A DNA stretch of 34,387 bases, taken from NCBI GenBank assembly GCA_937891735.1, contig CALAGR010000032.1, positions 1-34,387 on the forward strand, read 5' to 3'. Under the pieces are notes generated by a model. That model was given only the letters and a program-made list of their open reading frames with translations, was not told the DNA's origin and did no database searches. Below, one piece after another: positions 1 to 9,635 of the stretch. The stretch is from an uncultured Pseudomonadota bacterium (lineage in GTDB: Bacteria; Myxococcota_A; UBA796; UBA9615). The translations under genes were made by a program, and so were the position numbers. Positions within the stretch are counted from its first letter, which is position 1; each line of letters begins with the position of its first letter.

Positions 1-94
1 GAGCCGTGGGGTACCCTGCGAGAGTGACTGCGACACTCCCGCGAGGGGACGATGCTCGCCCCCCACGCCTGATCCTCGAGCGCCTGCAGTCTCC

Positions 95-319
95 GTGACG
101 GAGGACGAGCTCGTGGTCTACCTCCGCGACGGCAGGACGCTCAGCATGCCCCTCGTCTGGTTCCCTCGGCTGGTCCACGCGTCCGCGGAGGAGCGCCAGA
201 ACCACCGCCTCATCGGGGACGGCGACGGGATCCACTGGCCGGACCTGGACGAGGACGTCAGCGTTCGCGGGCTGCTCCGCGGCCGCGGGTCCCAGCAGTC
301 CATCCCCCGCGCCAGCTGA
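95..319 (+). CDS. DUF2442 domain-containing protein
   Basis: 74 aa, GTG start; VVYLRDGRTLSMPLVWFPRLVHAS..ERQNHRLIGDGDGIHWPDLDEDVSVRGLL matches the characteristic DUF2442 pattern. Confidence 0.85.
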   Translation: MTEDELVVYLRDGRTLSMPLVWFPRLVHASAEERQNHRLIGDGDGIHWPDLDEDVSVRGLLRGRGSQQSIPRAS

Positions 320-330
320 AGGGAGGATCG

Positions 331-1899
331 ATGTCTGCCCGTCTCCCCGCCCTCCTGGCCATCGCCCTGGTCTGCGGCTGCCCCGCCCAGGAGCAGCGGC
401 CCGGGGCCCCGGAGCCGGCCACACCGGCACCCGCGCTGGAGTCCCCCGTCACCGAGCTCGCCTTCGGCGCGGTCGACTTCCCCTCGGTCGGGGTCCGCAC
501 CGTCCAGATCCACAACCCTTCCCTGGCACAGATCGTGTTCTCGGTGGGGCTGGAGGTGGACTCGCCCGACGTGCGGCTGCTGGACCCCCCGAGCGCCGCG
601 ATGACCCTCGCCCCGGACCAGTCCCAGGCGTTCACCATCGAGTTCGCGCCCCTGCGCGGCGCTCCGGTGGCGGGGACCCTCACGCTGCTCCAGGACGGCG
701 ACCAGGGACGCCTCGATCTTCCGATCAGCGGGGTGGGGCGAGCCCCTGCCCTGGCCATCGAGCCCAGCGACGAGGTCACCCTGGACGGCGCAGACTGGCG
801 CTGCCCGCGCTCCTCGACGTTGCGCCTCCGCTCGGTCGGGGCGCTGCCGGTCCGGGTCGACTCGGTCAGCCTCGACACCGGCGCGGGCTGGACGCTGGAC
901 GCAGGGCTGCTGCCGGTCGTTCTGCAGCCCGGTGACGAGCGCGAGGTCACCCTGGGGTGGGTGCCAGAGAGCCCTGGAGACGGGGCAGCGACCGTTCTGG
1001 TCCAGTCGTCGGACGCGCTGGAGGGCACGCGCGCAGTCGACGTGGTCGCCACGGCACAGGCGGCACCGACGGCGATCCGCTCCCAGCTGATCGAGCCCCG
1101 CACCGACGTCCTCATCGTCACCAGCGACTGCGGTGGCTACTACTATTGCGACATCGGGGGCGTCGGCGGCCAGGGCCCGGACGAGCCGGTGGTCGCGCTC
1201 GCGGGCGCGTTGGCGGCCCGGGAGATCGACTTCCGGATGGCAGGCTTGCCATCCGATGGCGATGGGCTCGTCCAGCAGTACAACACCGACCCCGAGGCCC
1301 CCCAGATCCAGATCGTCACCGCGACCAGCACCCTGAGCGAGATCTGGGAGATCGTGCTCTCCGGCTCGGAGCAGGGCTGCCCCTCGCTGCCGCTCGAGTC
1401 GCTCTCCGCAGCGGCGCAGAGCCCTCCGTTCGGGGCCCAGTTCCATCGCCCGGGCGCTCGCATGCTGATCGTCGTCCTCCGCGAGACGCTGGGCTTCGAC
1501 GAGGGCGCCGCCGCGGTCGTTGACGCCGAGACCGCCATCGACGCGGCGGTCCTGGCCCCCGATCTGTGGAGCGCCCACATGTCGGGTGGGTACGGCTTCT
1601 CGATGGCCGGGATGCAGTCGCTGTTCGACTTCGTCGCCCTGCGCGCCGGACTGCTGGACGACATCTGCGATTCCGACTTCGCACCCTTCATCGATGGGCT
1701 CGTCGACCTCGCCGAACTGCCGACGCGCTTCGTAGCTGTCGAGGCGCTCGACGGGACCCCGATCTCCGTCGATCTGAACGGGAGCCCGGCCGCGGGCTGG
1801 ACCTGGTGGCCAGCACCGTCCCTCCTGGAGCTGACCGCCGCGCCGGATCGGGGGGACTCACTGCTCGTCACCTACGAGCCACCGGCTCAGTGCCAGTAG
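331..1899 (+). CDS. Secreted lipoprotein with HYDIN/choice-of-anchor-D (ASH-like) repeats and a C-terminal vWA-like region
   Basis: 522 aa; N-terminal signal with Cys (IALVCGCPAQ); ELAFGAVDFPSVGVRTVQIHNPS...FTIEFAPLRGAPVAGTLTL is typical of this repeat class; 11-nt gap after the upstream gene. Confidence 0.75.
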   Translation: MSARLPALLAIALVCGCPAQEQRPGAPEPATPAPALESPVTELAFGAVDFPSVGVRTVQIHNPSLAQIVFSVGLEVDSPDVRLLDPPSAAMTLAPDQSQAFTIEFAPLRGAPVAGTLTLLQDGDQGRLDLPISGVGRAPALAIEPSDEVTLDGADWRCPRSSTLRLRSVGALPVRVDSVSLDTGAGWTLDAGLLPVVLQPGDEREVTLGWVPESPGDGAATVLVQSSDALEGTRAVDVVATAQAAPTAIRSQLIEPRTDVLIVTSDCGGYYYCDIGGVGGQGPDEPVVALAGALAAREIDFRMAGLPSDGDGLVQQYNTDPEAPQIQIVTATSTLSEIWEIVLSGSEQGCPSLPLESLSAAAQSPPFGAQFHRPGARMLIVVLRETLGFDEGAAAVVDAETAIDAAVLAPDLWSAHMSGGYGFSMAGMQSLFDFVALRAGLLDDICDSDFAPFIDGLVDLAELPTRFVAVEALDGTPISVDLNGSPAAGWTWWPAPSLLELTAAPDRGDSLLVTYEPPAQCQ

Positions 1900-2017
1900 C
1901 TGCTCGCCCTACGAGCCCGCAGGATTGGTGATCGAGCTGCCAGCTTGCGGCCGTGGCGGCAGACCCGGGAGTCGTCCACCATGGTTGTTCACCGGTGGTC
2001 GGCTTGAAGGAGGAACC

Positions 2018-5000
2018 GTGGTGAGGTTGATCGCCCCAGGGCCCGGGTTTCTGGCGGCGGCCATCGCCGCGGCCCTCCTCGCCTTCGCCGGCGGGTGCAT
2101 CGACGCCCCGGGTGGGACCCTGGCCCCGGACGACGACGACGACACCGCGGACGACGACGACGTCACCGCGGACGACGACGACGACGACCTCCCCCCGCCG
2201 GGGGCTGCGTGGCTGCGCAGCGAGACCGCCGCGCCGGGCCCCGTGACCTTCAACGAGCTCTTCTACAACCCGCCCTCCGGCCAGGATCTCGAGTGGATCG
2301 AGCTGCACAACCCGATGGTCCTCGACATGGACCTGTCGGGCTGGCGCATCGAAGGCGGCGTGGCCTACTCCTTCGCTGAAGGGACCGTCCTGCCCGCCCG
2401 CGGGTACCTCGTCGTGGCCTCCGACCCGGGCGCCCTGGCCGACCAGACCGGCCTCGCGGACGCCTGGGGGCCCTTCGACGGCAACCTCTCCAACGGTGGC
2501 GAGCGGCTCGACCTGCGCAACAACGGCGGGCGGCTGATCGACACCGTCGCGTACGGCGACGACGAGCCCTGGCCGGTGCAGGCCGACGGCTCCGGGCTCT
2601 CCCTGGCCAAGATCGACGCCGACGCGGCCAGCGATCACGCGGAGAACTGGACCGTCAGCGCCACGCTCGGCGGCACGCCCGGCGGGTCCAACCTCCTCGA
2701 TCCCCTGGCGCCGCCCATCACCCTGGAGCTCGTGCCACCGGACGCCACCTGGACCTACGACCTGTCGGGGGCCTACCCCGCCACCGACTGGGCCGAGCCG
2801 GGGTACGACGACAGCGCCTGGGCGAGCGGTGACGCCGTCTTCTACGCCGGCGAGGCCGAGGCCAACGTCCTGGCCACGGCCCGGGTCACGACCGACAACT
2901 ACTACGCGCTCTACCTGGGCGCGGGCGACGGCAGCGACCTCCGCCTCGTCGGCCCGGATCCCGACGGCTCCTGGACGACCGTCGAGGAGTTCGGCGTCGA
3001 GGTGACCCCCCAGGACCACCTGTACATCGCGGCGTGGGAGGCGCCCGGCGACGCCGGCGGCCCGCAGATGACCATCGCCGAGGTCGAGCTGCCCGACGCC
3101 CTGGTGGGCACCGACGCGGTGGGCTTCGAGTGGATCCTCGGTCCCGTCGGAGGCTGCCCCGGCACGGCGCCCACGGACCCCCCGCCGGCCGAGGGGGATC
3201 TCGCCATCCTCGTCCAGGACGCCAACCTCGACGGGACGTGGGGCCTGCCGGCTGTCGAGGCGCCCCGCATGTCGTCCCCGTGGGGAGCGGCCGTGGGCGG
3301 GGCCTTCGACGACGCGACGAAGTACATCTGGGCCGACACCTTCGGGGCCGTGTCGGTGACCAACACCGACAACACGTACGCGCTCTTCCGCTCCCAGGAG
3401 CCCCTGCTGGCCCTTGGGGGGACCACCGAGCTCCCCTCGATCCCGACCACGTCCACCTTCCGCACGACCTTTTCGTTCGACGCCGCCCCGGCCTCCTCCG
3501 AGCTGTCCCTGCACTGCCTCGTGGACGACGGCGCGGTCGTCTACCTCGACGGCGTCGAGGTGCTCCGGTTCAACGTGCCCGCCGGTCCGGTCGACGCCGA
3601 CACCCTGGCCGCCGCGTCCGTCGCGGGTCCCGCCCACGTCGAGGCCGACGTCGCCGCTGCGCCGCTGGCGTCGGGGCTGCACGTTCTGGCGGTCGAGCTC
3701 CACCAGGCCCAGCCCGGCGACGCCGACCTGACCTTCGGGTGCGCGCTCACCGCCCGGATCCCCCAGGACGTGGGCAGCCCGCCGCCGGCCGTCCTGTTCA
3801 ACGAGGTCGCGCCCGCGCAGGCAGCTCCCTTCTGGGTCGAGCTGCTCGACGCGAGCCCGATCCCCCAGGACGTGACCGGCCTCGTGCTGGCCTCCTCCAC
3901 CGGCGACGAGCTCGTGCTCCCGCCCGGGGGGCTGCAGGCCGGCGAGCTCCTGGTGATCGACGACGTGGGCTTCGACGTGCAGGCCGGCGACGTGCTGTTT
4001 CTCTACTCGGCCGACCGGAGCGTCCTGCTCGACGCGGTGCGGGTCCAGGACCGGCTCCGCGGCCGCGTCAGCGACGGCGGCCCGTGGCGCGTGCCGCGGG
4101 AGGCGACGCCGGGCGTGCCCAACGTCATCGACCGGACCGACGACGTGGTCATCCACGAGATCCAGTACCACCGCGCGCCGCTCTCGCAGGAGGGCGCGCC
4201 CGTGACGTCGCGGTCCGAGGAGTGGATCGAGCTGTACAACCGGGGCGCGGCACCCGTGGACCTGGGCGGCTGGCAGCTCGTCGACGCGGTGGCCTACGCC
4301 TTTCCACCGGGCACGATCCTGGGACCGGACTCGTACCTGGTGGTCGCGGGCGACGCGGCGACCCTGCAGGCGGATCACCCCGATGTGGTGGTGCTGGGCG
4401 ACTTCGCGGGCCGGCTCGACAACGCGAGCGACCGGATCCTGCTGCTCGACGCCTCGGGCAACCCGGCGGACGCCGTGCGCTACTTCGACGGGGGGCGCTG
4501 GCCCGACGCGGCTGACGGCGGCGGATCGAGCCTGGAGCTGCGCGATCCCTGGGCCGACAACGCCTCGGCGGAGGCCTGGGCGGCGAGCGACGAGGGCGTT
4601 CGCTCGCAGTGGATCGCGTACAGCTACCGCGGGCCCGCCGGGTGGAGCGCCGTCGGCCCCGACGGGCTCTGGGACGAGCTCGTGCTGGGCCTGCTCGACG
4701 TCGGCGAGGTGCTGCTCGACGACCTCAGCGTGGTCGAGGACCCGGACAACGCGGCGGTGGAGCTGGTCCAGGACGGGACCTTCGACGACGGCGCCGACAC
4801 CTGGCGCCTGCTCGGAAACCACCGCCACAGCGAGGTCGTCCCGGACCCCGACGACCCCGCGAACCCGGTGCTGCGCCTGGTGGCCACGGGCTCCACGGGG
4901 CACATGCACAACCACGCCGAGACCACCCTGGTCCAGCCGATCAGCACCGGCGAGTACGAGATCTCCTTCAGGGCCCGGTGGATCTCCGGCTCCAACCAGC

Positions 5001-6823
5001 TCCACTCCCGCCTGTACTTCAACCGCCTTCCCCGGACGACGCGGGTGCAGCAGCCCGACCTCTCGGGCACGCCGGGCGAGCCCAACTCGATGGCGGTGGG
5101 CAACATCGGCCCGACCTACGAGGGCCTGCACCACGACCCGGCCGTTCCCGCGCCCGCCGAGCCGGTGCCCGTCAGCATCTTGGTGGATGATCCCGATGGG
5201 GTGGTCGGGGTGACGTTGTGGTCCTCGGTCGCCGGGGCGTCGTTCGCAGCGGAGCCCATGGCCGAGGTTGGGCCGGGCCGCTGGGAGGCCGAGCTCGCCG
5301 GGCAGCCGGCCGGGACCATCGTGCAGATCTACGTGGAGGCCGAGGACGGCCTCGGCGCATCCTCGACCTTCCCCGCCGCGGGACCCGACTCCCGGGCGCT
5401 GGTTCGCTTCGACGACGGGCTGGCGTCGACCACCGGCCTGCACGACTTCCGGATCGTCATGACCCAGGCGGACTCGGACTGGCTGCACGAGGACGTGAAC
5501 CTGATGAGCGACGATCTGGTCGGGGCGACGGTCGTGTACGACGAAGCGGAGGTGTTCTACGACGTCGGTGTGCGGGCCAAGGGCAGCGAGCGGGGACGGC
5601 CCCAGGCGGCGCGCCTGGGATACGGCGTCCGGTTCCACAGCGAGCAGCGGTTCCGGGGCAGCCACGGCAGCGTGATGCTCGACCGCTCCCAGGGGGTGAA
5701 CTTCGGCCAGCGCGAGGTGCTGCTGAACCTTGTGATGACGCACGCCGGGTCGGTCTCCGGCGAGTACAACGACCTCGTCCAGGCCATGACGCCCCGGCCG
5801 GAGCACACGGGGCCGGCGGAGCTGCAGCTGGACCGCTTCAGCAACCTCGTCCTCGCGTCCCAGTTCGAGGGCGGCGCCGATGGGACCCGCTTCGAGTACG
5901 AGCTCGTCTACTACCCCCTGACGACCGACGACGGCGGGGCCGAGGGGCTCAAGGTGCCGCTCCCCGACGAGGTGGCCGGCACCCCGCTGACCGATCTCGG
6001 TGACGACCCGGAGGCGTGGCGCTGGGCGTTCCTGATCAAGAACAACGAGCGCGAGGACGACTACAGCCGGATCATCGAGATGTGCCTGGCGTTCGATCTG
6101 CCGGACTGGGCGTTCCTGGAGGACGCAGGCGACGTCATCGACGTGGACCAGTGGCTGCGCGCGTTCGCCTTCGCGACGCTGGCCGGCGTAGTGGATCAGT
6201 ACGGCGCCGGCAGCCAACACAACGCCCAGTTCTACGTGCGGCCCGAGGACCAGCGGGTCCTGTACTTCCCCCACGATCTGGACTTCTTCGGGAGCGCCCA
6301 GATGGCCGTGGTGGGCAACGGGGACCTGGCCCGGCTGATCGCGGATCCGGGCAACCGCCGGGCCTACTACGGGCATCTGCAGGACATCGTGGCGCGCGCG
6401 TACAACGCCGGGTACCTGGCGCCGTGGTGCGACCAGCTCGGTGCCCTGCTGCCGGGGCAGGACTTCGACGGCTACTGCCAGTTCATCGATGATCGGGCGG
6501 ACTGGGTGCTGAACGGTTCGCCGGACGCGCTCTCCGCCGTGTTCCCGCCGGTGGACTTCGCCATCACGACGGCGGGGGGCGCTGACCTCTCGACGGAGGC
6601 GACGGAGGTGGCGCTCGAGGGGCAGGCCTGGGTCGACGTCCGCAGCATCGCGCTGGCCGGCGCGACCGAGCCGCTGCAGGTCACCTGGGTCGATGACCGG
6701 ACCTGGCAGGTGACGGTGCCGTTGCTGGCGGGTCCGAACGCCCTGACCCTCCTGGCCAGGGATCTCCAGGACGCGGTGGTGGGCACCGACTCCATCGTGG
6801 TGACCTCGACGCCCGCGCGCTGA
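2018..6823 (+). CDS. Large lipoprotein with lamin-tail (LTD) domains and a CotH-kinase-like region
   Basis: Track ORF 1925..6823; likely start GTG 2018 or 2021 after AAGGAGG (2007-2013). Lipobox FAGGC, Asp-rich spacer, LTD motifs (FNELFYNPPSGQDLEWIELHNP; IHEIQYH...EEWIELYNRGAAPVDLGGWQL), CotH-like GVRAKGSERGRPQ and YFPHDLDFFGS. Confidence 0.8.
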   Translation: MVRLIAPGPGFLAAAIAAALLAFAGGCIDAPGGTLAPDDDDDTADDDDVTADDDDDDLPPPGAAWLRSETAAPGPVTFNELFYNPPSGQDLEWIELHNPMVLDMDLSGWRIEGGVAYSFAEGTVLPARGYLVVASDPGALADQTGLADAWGPFDGNLSNGGERLDLRNNGGRLIDTVAYGDDEPWPVQADGSGLSLAKIDADAASDHAENWTVSATLGGTPGGSNLLDPLAPPITLELVPPDATWTYDLSGAYPATDWAEPGYDDSAWASGDAVFYAGEAEANVLATARVTTDNYYALYLGAGDGSDLRLVGPDPDGSWTTVEEFGVEVTPQDHLYIAAWEAPGDAGGPQMTIAEVELPDALVGTDAVGFEWILGPVGGCPGTAPTDPPPAEGDLAILVQDANLDGTWGLPAVEAPRMSSPWGAAVGGAFDDATKYIWADTFGAVSVTNTDNTYALFRSQEPLLALGGTTELPSIPTTSTFRTTFSFDAAPASSELSLHCLVDDGAVVYLDGVEVLRFNVPAGPVDADTLAAASVAGPAHVEADVAAAPLASGLHVLAVELHQAQPGDADLTFGCALTARIPQDVGSPPPAVLFNEVAPAQAAPFWVELLDASPIPQDVTGLVLASSTGDELVLPPGGLQAGELLVIDDVGFDVQAGDVLFLYSADRSVLLDAVRVQDRLRGRVSDGGPWRVPREATPGVPNVIDRTDDVVIHEIQYHRAPLSQEGAPVTSRSEEWIELYNRGAAPVDLGGWQLVDAVAYAFPPGTILGPDSYLVVAGDAATLQADHPDVVVLGDFAGRLDNASDRILLLDASGNPADAVRYFDGGRWPDAADGGGSSLELRDPWADNASAEAWAASDEGVRSQWIAYSYRGPAGWSAVGPDGLWDELVLGLLDVGEVLLDDLSVVEDPDNAAVELVQDGTFDDGADTWRLLGNHRHSEVVPDPDDPANPVLRLVATGSTGHMHNHAETTLVQPISTGEYEISFRARWISGSNQLHSRLYFNRLPRTTRVQQPDLSGTPGEPNSMAVGNIGPTYEGLHHDPAVPAPAEPVPVSILVDDPDGVVGVTLWSSVAGASFAAEPMAEVGPGRWEAELAGQPAGTIVQIYVEAEDGLGASSTFPAAGPDSRALVRFDDGLASTTGLHDFRIVMTQADSDWLHEDVNLMSDDLVGATVVYDEAEVFYDVGVRAKGSERGRPQAARLGYGVRFHSEQRFRGSHGSVMLDRSQGVNFGQREVLLNLVMTHAGSVSGEYNDLVQAMTPRPEHTGPAELQLDRFSNLVLASQFEGGADGTRFEYELVYYPLTTDDGGAEGLKVPLPDEVAGTPLTDLGDDPEAWRWAFLIKNNEREDDYSRIIEMCLAFDLPDWAFLEDAGDVIDVDQWLRAFAFATLAGVVDQYGAGSQHNAQFYVRPEDQRVLYFPHDLDFFGSAQMAVVGNGDLARLIADPGNRRAYYGHLQDIVARAYNAGYLAPWCDQLGALLPGQDFDGYCQFIDDRADWVLNGSPDALSAVFPPVDFAITTAGGADLSTEATEVALEGQAWVDVRSIALAGATEPLQVTWVDDRTWQVTVPLLAGPNALTLLARDLQDAVVGTDSIVVTSTPAR
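2129..2188 (+). repeat. GAC-rich tandem repeat (21-bp unit x2 plus GACx6) coding the poly-Asp spacer
   Basis: GACGACGACGACGACACCGCG / GACGACGACGACGTCACCGCG / (GAC)6; the first two units differ at one base. Confidence 0.9.
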
Positions 6824-6946
6824 GCGGGTTCGCACGGTCGATGTTCAACCCACGTCGCCCACGGCTACCCGGGCCGGTCTTGACACCGGTCCTATGGGAC
6901 AGATGCTGGGTGGGACGCGGGCCTGCTCCGGGCCCTGGAGTACGAC

Positions 6947-7198
6947 ATGGACAAGATCGACCCGACGCCGCCGATCCCGGTCGCGGCAGAGCTGCTCCCG
7001 AGTGGCCCTGTGGACGGTCCGGCCGCGAACCAGCCCCCGCTGGACCTCGCCACCGTGCTCGTGCTCGACCCCCGGATCCTCATGGCCGACACCGACGCGT
7101 ACAGCGAGATCACGCGACAGATGAGCGAAGCCCTGGCCGCGCTGTCCACCGCCGAATGGCTCCTGCTGGGGCAGGTGGTGGAGGAGAACGCCGCCTGA
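6947..7198 (+). CDS. Hypothetical small protein
   Basis: 83 aa ORF ending 4 nt before the next CDS start; no family recognised. Confidence 0.45.
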   Translation: MDKIDPTPPIPVAAELLPSGPVDGPAANQPPLDLATVLVLDPRILMADTDAYSEITRQMSEALAALSTAEWLLLGQVVEENAA

Positions 7199-7202
7199 TC
7201 TG

Positions 7203-8213
7203 ATGCGCATCGCGATCCTGTGCAGCGCCCACGGCTTCGGACACCTCGCACGCCAGCTCGGCGTGGCGGAGGCGCTGCTCGCCCGTGGGGCCGCCGTGCA
7301 GGTCTGGACCGCCGCGCCCCCCGAGGTGGTGCACGACTACCTGCCGGGGTTGGAGGTGGTGCCGGCGACCCTGGACGTCGGCATCGTGCAGTCCGACTCC
7401 CTCACCGAAGACCTGCCCGCCACGGCCCGGGTGCTCGCGGAGCGGACGGCGGAGGACGCCATCGACGGCCTCGCCGACCGCCTGCGGGGTCGCTACGACG
7501 CGGCCATCGTGGACATCGCTCCGGCGGCGCTGGAGGCCTGTCGCCGCGCGGGGCTGCCCGCGGTGGCGGCGGGGAACTTCGACTGGGCCTGGACCTACCG
7601 GCACTACCCCCTGCTCGCGCCCTGGGCTGCGCGCCTCGCGGCCTGGCAGGCGCCGCACCACGCGCTGCAGATGCGCCCCGGACCCGACCTGACGGGATTT
7701 GCGGGCACCACCGAGGTCGGAGTGGTGGGCCGGTACCGGCCGCCCCGGCGGCCCGACGGCGTGCGCGGGAGCGACAAGGCCGTGCTGGTGTCCTTTGGGG
7801 GGTTCGGTCTGCACGCCCTGGATGCGCTGCTTCCGCGGATCCCCGGGGTGATCTGGCTGCTCGCCGCGCCCATGACGCCGTTGGATCGGCCCGACTGCCG
7901 GTTCGTCACGGGGATCAGCTACCCGGCGCTGGTGGGGGCCGCGGACGCGGTGCTGACCAAGCCCGGGTACGGGATCTTCGCGGAGACCGCGCTGGCGGGC
8001 ACCGGCGTGGTGTTCGTGCGTCGCCCGGGGTTTCCAGAGGCCGCCTCGTTGGAGGCCGCGATGCTGGACCGGGGGGACGTGGCGGTGCGCTCGTTGACCG
8101 CTCCGGCGGTGGCCGAGGCGCTCGATGCGCTGTGGAGCGGCCCGGCGCGTGCGCCCATCGCCAACGTGGGCGCGGCGCGGGTGGCGACGCTGGTGGCCGA
8201 CCTCGTCACATGA
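7203..8213 (+). CDS. MurG/UGT-like glycosyltransferase family protein
   Basis: 336 aa; N-terminal AILCSAHGFGHLARQLGVAEALLARGAAVQVWT and C-terminal GISYPALVGAADAVLTKPGYGIFAETALAGTGVVFVRRPGFPE typical of GT-B/MurG-like proteins. Confidence 0.75.
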   Translation: MRIAILCSAHGFGHLARQLGVAEALLARGAAVQVWTAAPPEVVHDYLPGLEVVPATLDVGIVQSDSLTEDLPATARVLAERTAEDAIDGLADRLRGRYDAAIVDIAPAALEACRRAGLPAVAAGNFDWAWTYRHYPLLAPWAARLAAWQAPHHALQMRPGPDLTGFAGTTEVGVVGRYRPPRRPDGVRGSDKAVLVSFGGFGLHALDALLPRIPGVIWLLAAPMTPLDRPDCRFVTGISYPALVGAADAVLTKPGYGIFAETALAGTGVVFVRRPGFPEAASLEAAMLDRGDVAVRSLTAPAVAEALDALWSGPARAPIANVGAARVATLVADLVT

Positions 8214-9609
8214 GGCGGCGGGTCCACTTCTTCTTCGCGTCGTTGTAGGGCGGGTACCGCAGGGCCGGATCCACGAAGGTGGGCTTCTCGAGCACGCCCT
8301 TGTTGTGGCTGAACGTGTCGAAGCTGTGCTTGCCGTGGTAGCCGCCCATGCCCGAGGTGCCCACGCCGCCGAAGGGCAGGCCCGGCACCACGAAGTGGTT
8401 GATGCAGTCGTTGATGCACACCCCTCCGGAGCTCGTGCGGCTCAACACCTTCTGCTGGGCGGACCGGTCGCCGCTGAACATGTACAGGGCCAGGGGCTTG
8501 GGGCGCGCGTTCACGAAGCGCACGGCCTCATCCACGTCCTTGACCGTGATGATCGGCAGCAGGGGGCCGAAGATCTCCTCCTGCATGAGGCGGGACTCGG
8601 GGCTCACCTCGTCCAGCAGCGTCAGCTCGATGAAGCGCTGCTCGGGATCGCTGTCGCCGCCATGCACGACGGTGCCGTCCGACAGCATCGACAGGAGCCG
8701 CTTGAAGTGATGGTCGCTGACGATGCGGCTGTAGTCCGGGCTGGCCTTCGGGGTGTCACCGAAGAACTCCATGAGGGTCGCGATCAGCGCGTCCACCAGG
8801 GGGCGCTTGACGCTGTCCTCCACCAACACGTAGTCCGGCGCGATGCAGGTCTGGCCGGCGTTGAAGGCCTTGCCCCAGATGAGCCGCTTCGCGGTGACCG
8901 ACAGGTTCGCCGTCTTGTCGACGATGACGGGGGACTTGCCGCCGAGCTCGAGCGTGACCGGGGTCAGGTGCTTCGCCGCCGCCGACATCACGATCTTGCC
9001 GACGCGCTCGCCGCCGGTGAAGAAGATGTGGTCCCAGCGCTGCTCCAGCAGGGCGGTGGTCTCCGGCACAGCTCCGGTCACGACCGCCACGGCGTCCTTG
9101 TCGAGGTACTTGGGCAGCAACGAAGCCAGGATCGCGCTGCTGGCGGGGCTGACCTCGCTGGGCTTGACGACGGCGCAGTTGCCCGCCGCCAGGGCGCCGA
9201 TGAGGGGCGCCAGGGCGAGCTGGATGGGGTAGTTCCACGGCGCGATGATCAGCGCCACGCCCAGGGGCTCGGGCAGGACGTACGCGCTGCCGGGCTGAAG
9301 CACCATCGGCGTGCTCTGCCGCTCCGGCTTCATCCAGCTGTGCAGCTCCTTGAGGGTGTGCTCGATCTCGAGCTCGAGGTAGCGGATCTCGGCGAGCCAG
9401 CCCTCAAACGACGGGCGCCCCAGGTCCGAGGCGAGGGCGCCCAGCAGGGCCTGCTCGTTCTCCTTGACCAGATCGAGCAGCCGGCGGAGCTGCGCCTTGC
9501 GCCAGCCGATGGGGCGGGTGCGGTCGCTTTGCCAGGTCTGCCGCAGGCGGGCGACCAACGCGGCGGCGTCGAACGAAGGGGATGGCGGGGCGACGGCGAT
9601 GGCGGACAT
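8206..9609 (-). CDS. Aldehyde dehydrogenase (class-3-like)
   Basis: 467 aa; PLGVALIIAPWNYPIQLALAPLIGALAAGNCAVVKPSE, FTGGERVGKIV, LELGGKSPVIV, NAGQTCIAPDYVLV, FGPLLPI, PFGGVGTSGMGGYHGKHSFDTFSHNKGV. Confidence 0.95.
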   Translation of the reverse strand: MSAIAVAPPSPSFDAAALVARLRQTWQSDRTRPIGWRKAQLRRLLDLVKENEQALLGALASDLGRPSFEGWLAEIRYLELEIEHTLKELHSWMKPERQSTPMVLQPGSAYVLPEPLGVALIIAPWNYPIQLALAPLIGALAAGNCAVVKPSEVSPASSAILASLLPKYLDKDAVAVVTGAVPETTALLEQRWDHIFFTGGERVGKIVMSAAAKHLTPVTLELGGKSPVIVDKTANLSVTAKRLIWGKAFNAGQTCIAPDYVLVEDSVKRPLVDALIATLMEFFGDTPKASPDYSRIVSDHHFKRLLSMLSDGTVVHGGDSDPEQRFIELTLLDEVSPESRLMQEEIFGPLLPIITVKDVDEAVRFVNARPKPLALYMFSGDRSAQQKVLSRTSSGGVCINDCINHFVVPGLPFGGVGTSGMGGYHGKHSFDTFSHNKGVLEKPTFVDPALRYPPYNDAKKKWTRRLM

Positions 9610-9635
9610 GGTCGTTTCTCCTCAGGAACCGTACT

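Noticed and set aside
1-94. Possible DUF4160 partner upstream of DUF2442
   Set aside because: Checked the three plus frames of the first 94 nt; none shows a recognisable DUF4160 C-terminus.
118-1578. 486-aa minus-strand ORF over the first genes
   Set aside because: Antisense to DUF2442 and the HYDIN lipoprotein; composition typical of a spurious GC-rich frame.
1978-1997. Palindromes ACCATGGT and CACCGGTG upstream of the CotH-like gene
   Set aside because: 8-bp self-palindromes are common by chance in GC-rich DNA; no arrangement beyond adjacency supports a site.
2129-2188. CRISPR-like repeat
   Set aside because: It is an in-frame GAC codon repeat within a CDS without spacers; no CRISPR array seen in the window.
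1868-6835. 1655-aa minus-strand ORF antisense to the LTD/CotH gene
   Set aside because: Arg/Val/Gly/His-rich translation without domains; long antisense open frames are expected from strong GC3 bias and repeated GAC-type codons. The plus-strand frame has clear domains.
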